Assembly: GCF_016629665.1 (NCBI RefSeq)
Contig: NZ_JAEPRQ010000006.1
Span: 1-64,000, forward strand
DNA from: Paracoccus caeni
Lineage (GTDB): Bacteria; Pseudomonadota; Alphaproteobacteria; Rhodobacterales; Rhodobacteraceae
DNA length: 64,000 bases
Direction: 5' to 3'
The stretch's first letter is position 1. Each line of letters starts with the position of its first letter. A model generated the notes under the pieces. It saw only the letters and a program-made list of their open reading frames with translations. It was not told where the DNA came from and ran no database searches. The translations under genes and the position numbers were made by a program. Below, in pieces: positions 62,837-64,000 of the stretch.

Positions 62837-64000
62837 ATGGCAGAGTCCGCGACGGGGCTGAGCTGGGACAGGCTTGCACGGATCAGGTTACCACGTCAGT
62901 GGCGAGGGCTGCTGACCTTTAGCCTTCTGGCCGTAGGGGCCGTGCTGGCCGTGGCGACGATGACCGTGCTGGGCCCGCTGGCGCAGGGCGCGCACAGCCG
63001 GATGCTGCGGCTGATCCTGCTGCTTGATCTGCTTTATCTGATCGTGCTGACCGGCTTTGTCTTGGTCAGGATGGCGCGTCTGATCTCGGACCGCCGCCGC
63101 TCTGCCGCCGGATCGCGGTTGCATGCGCGACTGGTGATGATCTTTGCGGGGATTGCTTTGGTGCCGACCGTTCTGGTCGCGCTGTTCGCCGGGTTCCTGG
63201 TGAATATCGGACTTGAGGGCTGGTTCTCGGGCCGGGTGCAGCAGGTGGTGACCACCTCGCAGGCCGCCGCCGAAGCCTATCAGGAAGAACACCGCCATGA
63301 CCTGAGCGAGGATGCGCAGGCGCTGGCGGGGTTTCTGATTCAGGCGGGGCGGTCTGATCCGTCGCTGGATGATGCCGATATGCGGCAACTTCTGGTGAAC
63401 GGGCAGGCGCAAATTCAGCGCGGGCTGCGCGAGGCCTATATCATCACTGGCACAGGTGAGATCCGGTCACGCGGCGAACGCAGCTATCTGTTCTGGTATA
63501 AAGAACCGGAAAGCGACCAGCTTGATCAGGCGCAGTCCGAGGGGCTGGTGCTGATCGAGGATTGGCAGAACAACGAATTTCGCGCGCTGGTGGCGCTGCC
63601 GACGCTGGCAGACCGCTATCTGTATGTGACCCGGGAAGTCGATGGCGATCTGCTCGGCCTGCTGGACGATACCCGCGCCACGGTTGGCGATTATCGCCAG
63701 CTTGAACAGACGCGCGGGCAGGTTCTGTTCGAATTTTCGCTGGTTTATCTGGGCTTTGCCCTGCTGCTGGTCGCTGCCGCGATCTGGATGGGCCTGTGGT
63801 TCGCAAGCCGTCTGTCCCGTCCGATTGGTGCGCTTGCGCTGGCCAGCGAACAGGTCGGCCACGGCAATCTGGACGTGCAGGTGCCTGAACCGACCACGGG
63901 CGACGAAATCCAGACTCTGGGCGAGGCGTTCAACCGGATGACCCGTCAGTTGAAGGCGCAGCGCGACGAGTTGGTGGACAGCTACCGTATCAGCGACGAA
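62837..64000 (+). CDS. ntrY: NtrY sensor histidine kinase, N-terminal part
   Basis: 388 codons are present before the window ends; the catalytic half lies outside. From the ATG at 62837 the chain has three or four membrane segments (LLTFSLLAVGAVLAVA, LILLLDLLYLIVLTGFVLV, VMIFAGIALVPTVLVALFAGFLV and, later, LVYLGFALLLVAAAIWMGLW). A periplasmic sensor sits between the last two, followed by a HAMP domain (SRPIGALALASEQVGHGNLDV). Position directly after ntrBC supports NtrY of the NtrYX pair, which acts in nitrogen and redox control. The start has only a weak ribosome site (GGCGGGTGGGG). Confidence 0.9.
   Translation, partial: MAESATGLSWDRLARIRLPRQWRGLLTFSLLAVGAVLAVATMTVLGPLAQGAHSRMLRLILLLDLLYLIVLTGFVLVRMARLISDRRRSAAGSRLHARLVMIFAGIALVPTVLVALFAGFLVNIGLEGWFSGRVQQVVTTSQAAAEAYQEEHRHDLSEDAQALAGFLIQAGRSDPSLDDADMRQLLVNGQAQIQRGLREAYIITGTGEIRSRGERSYLFWYKEPESDQLDQAQSEGLVLIEDWQNNEFRALVALPTLADRYLYVTREVDGDLLGLLDDTRATVGDYRQLEQTRGQVLFEFSLVYLGFALLLVAAAIWMGLWFASRLSRPIGALALASEQVGHGNLDVQVPEPTTGDEIQTLGEAFNRMTRQLKAQRDELVDSYRISDE

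Overview
The window is 64 kb of chromosome from an alphaproteobacterium of the Rhodobacteraceae, most like Paracoccus. This is inferred from the gene content: a nifR3/dusB-ntrB-ntrC-ntrY run, an NtrC without the sigma54-contact loop (as known in Rhodobacter), fused ispDF, sqdB, a KpsE/T/M capsule exporter, and uniformly G+C-rich coding with many four-base ATGA start/stop overlaps. No database search was possible; product calls rest on recognised motifs and gene order. I see no rRNA, tRNA or CRISPR array.

The first 2.2 kb is an accessory island, visibly richer in A+T than the rest. It holds the N-terminus of an IS5-type transposase at the window edge, a 5'-truncated open frame that looks like the C-terminal tip of a polymorphic (contact-dependent) toxin, two closely related immunity-like genes, and a nonsense-mutated integrase-core transposase remnant. 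A 30-bp sequence occurs at both ends of the island in the same orientation.

From 2.2 to 17 kb come housekeeping and envelope genes: a lipoprotein, parE, a glutathione S-transferase, a DUF1007/NicO metal-export pair, a SPOR-type D,D-carboxypeptidase, clpS, rsmC with a catalytically degenerate SDR, xthA, a CDF exporter, ynfA, and an overlapping trio of peptide-binding protein, a 43-residue entericidin and a CsbD-like protein. A candidate sRNA with its own promoter and terminator lies at 17.1-17.2 kb, before bdhA.

From 18 to 33 kb the genes are sqdB with capsule export (kpsE-kpsT-sqdB, divergent kpsM), C4-dicarboxylate uptake (dctA divergent from dctBD, the latter with a degenerate AAA+ domain) and the dppABCDF dipeptide operon.

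From 33 to 47 kb are a membrane protein, glmS-glmU for UDP-GlcNAc, gph, a DUF2867 protein, metE/metR (divergent), the overlapping run purL-ispDF-pgpA-pncC, and kptA.

From 47 to 64 kb are a LysR regulator divergent from a fused indolepyruvate ferredoxin oxidoreductase, murI-ccmE, the YjbF/YjbH exopolysaccharide pair, a low-complexity lipoprotein, sdaA, and the nitrogen-control operon dusB-ntrB-ntrC followed by ntrY, which is cut by the window end.
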